From NCBI GenBank assembly GCA_030696315.1, contig JAUYSM010000103.1, forward strand, positions 1 to 35,755: a stretch of DNA of 35,755 bases, given 5' to 3'. The notes below the pieces were generated by a model, which was not told the DNA's origin, ran no database searches, and saw nothing but the letters and a program-made list of their open reading frames with translations. A program made the translations under genes and the position numbers. Shown here piece after piece: positions 35,136-35,755 of the stretch. The first letter of the stretch is position 1. Each line of letters begins with the position of its first letter. The stretch comes from Pseudohongiella sp. (lineage in GTDB: Bacteria; Pseudomonadota; Gammaproteobacteria; Pseudomonadales; Pseudohongiellaceae).

Positions 35136-35453
35136 CTAGCCACCAAGCTCTTCGCGTATAACTCGGCGCAAAGTGGCTTCCATTTCTTCGCTGCGCATGG
35201 ATTGGCGCAAGGCTTCATTGATCAAGGTCTGGTAACCACGATCTCCGGCCTTGTTTTTGAAGTACGCAAGTACCGCGGCATCAAGCATGATTGATACCCG
35301 CTGCTTTCCCAACGTGTCCTTGCTTGCAGCCGTGAACTCGCCACGGCTGACAACTTCTCCACCCACTTTCAACGTAGCGCGCGCCAGATCCTCCCTGCGC
35401 AGCTTAGGTGCCTCGTCAGAGGCCAAATTCTTCAAAGAAGAGGTCTGCTTCAT
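35136..35453 (-). CDS. brnA: BrnA-type antitoxin
   Basis: DNA-binding antitoxin that neutralises BrnT and represses the operon. The ribbon-helix-helix core QRVSIMLDAAVLAYFKNKAG, then RGYQTLINEALRQSM, lies at about residues 50-85, the classic BrnA signature. Length 105 aa is normal. Its ATG at 35453 lies inside the toxin gene, giving a 38-bp overlap with the toxin coming first, the usual BrnT-BrnA order. It ends with TAG eleven bases from the repeat array. Confidence 0.9.
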   Translation of the reverse strand: MKQTSSLKNLASDEAPKLRREDLARATLKVGGEVVSRGEFTAASKDTLGKQRVSIMLDAAVLAYFKNKAGDRGYQTLINEALRQSMRSEEMEATLRRVIREELGG

Positions 35454-35706
35454 TTTTATCTGCCCTTCGCATCGAAATGATGCGGATTATCTCGTCTGAT
35501 TCAACGTGAACGACCAGTACCACAATGGAATCCAGGAACCCAACACCAATCGTTCGAGGTTCGCCGTAGTCCTGACTGATATCCTCGTATACCGCCATGG
35601 GCCCAGCAAAAACCCGATGAGCGTCAGCAAAATCCAAGCCGTGTTTTCGTAGGTTGCTCTCTCGCTTGGCATGGTCCCAAATGAACTTTATTGGCCGAGT
35701 ATGCAT
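35416..35706 (-). CDS. brnT: BrnT-type toxin (RNase)
   Basis: Ribonuclease toxin of the RelE-like fold. The family pattern is clear: IKFIWDHAKRESNLRKHGLDFADAHRVF at the start, then RTIGVGFLDSIVVLVVHV, and the C-terminal IRIISMRRADKNEADLFFE, which carries the catalytic region residues of the family. I chose ATG 35706 (MHTRPIKF) because BrnT proteins begin there. An in-frame ATG at 35730 would add a low-complexity IYIYM stretch. Neither has a good ribosome site. AT-rich sequence just upstream (35707-35728) may be its promoter region. The length of 96 aa fits the family. Confidence 0.9.
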   Translation of the reverse strand: MHTRPIKFIWDHAKRESNLRKHGLDFADAHRVFAGPMAVYEDISQDYGEPRTIGVGFLDSIVVLVVHVESDEIIRIISMRRADKNEADLFFEEFGL

Positions 35707-35739
35707 ATAAATATATATATTGTCTATCATCCGCAGGCA

Positions 35740-35755
35740 GGGGGACAGGTAGGGG
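35740..35755. repeat. Edge fragment, possible further repeat locus
   Basis: The last bases read GGGGGACAGGTAGGGG, which resembles the repeat edge and linker (TAGGGGAC) and is cut by the window end. An array probably continues beyond. Confidence 0.4.

Overview
The window reads as chromosome of a free-living, probably aquatic or marine, gammaproteobacterium. The evidence is four large TonB-dependent outer-membrane receptors (TBDRs), a FecI/FecR signalling pair, Tat- and Sec-exported enzymes and nucleotide-sugar genes. I cannot fix the genus from sequence alone. There are no tRNA or rRNA genes, no phage genes and no intact transposase.

Layout. (1) 0.2-8.9 kb: on the minus strand a LysR regulator and a VanZ-like protein; divergently, a plus-strand operon of TBDR, YfcC-type transporter, CocE/NonD hydrolase and CapA-like protein, which looks like uptake and hydrolysis of one substrate class. 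(2) 9.0-10.1 kb: an unrecognised membrane protein overlapping a cytochrome b561. (3) 10.1-17.7 kb, minus strand: ECF sigma factor, FecR, a transducer TBDR with STN domain and a paralogous TBDR without it. (4) 17.9-20.9 kb, minus strand: a two-subunit molybdenum hydroxylase of the IorA/IorB type, divergent from an amidase-fold lipoprotein (21.0-23.3 kb) that seems to lack the catalytic lysine. (5) 23.4-28.7 kb: precursor-supply genes (UDP-glucuronate 4-epimerase, APS kinase, UDP-glucose 6-dehydrogenase, GDP-fucose synthase, GDP-mannose 4,6-dehydratase) that would make UDP-GlcA, UDP-GalA, GDP-L-fucose and PAPS. No glycosyltransferase is present. (6) 29.1-33.6 kb: a TBDR followed one base later by a TPR-sulfotransferase. 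(7) 33.7-35.7 kb: a Tat-exported D-amino-acid-oxidase-like flavoprotein whose domain order is circularly permuted, then a BrnT/BrnA toxin-antitoxin pair.

The most striking signal is a dispersed palindromic repeat built from the arm GGGGACGGAGGGATCA and its complement. It occurs at nine loci plus two fragments at the window edges, and none lies between about 8.94 and 24.5 kb. Arms are stacked at spacings of 31 bp or 20 bp. The palindrome core (GATCAAAAAATGATC) contains an ATGA, so when it lands at a gene end it supplies the stop codon and often a start codon for the next frame. Four unrelated proteins end in the repeat-encoded tail GDGGIKK or GDGGIIF. ATGA stop/start junctions made from the repeat link LysR to VanZ, CocE to CapA, and APS kinase to a 37-codon leader ORF that is itself ATGA-coupled to the epimerase.
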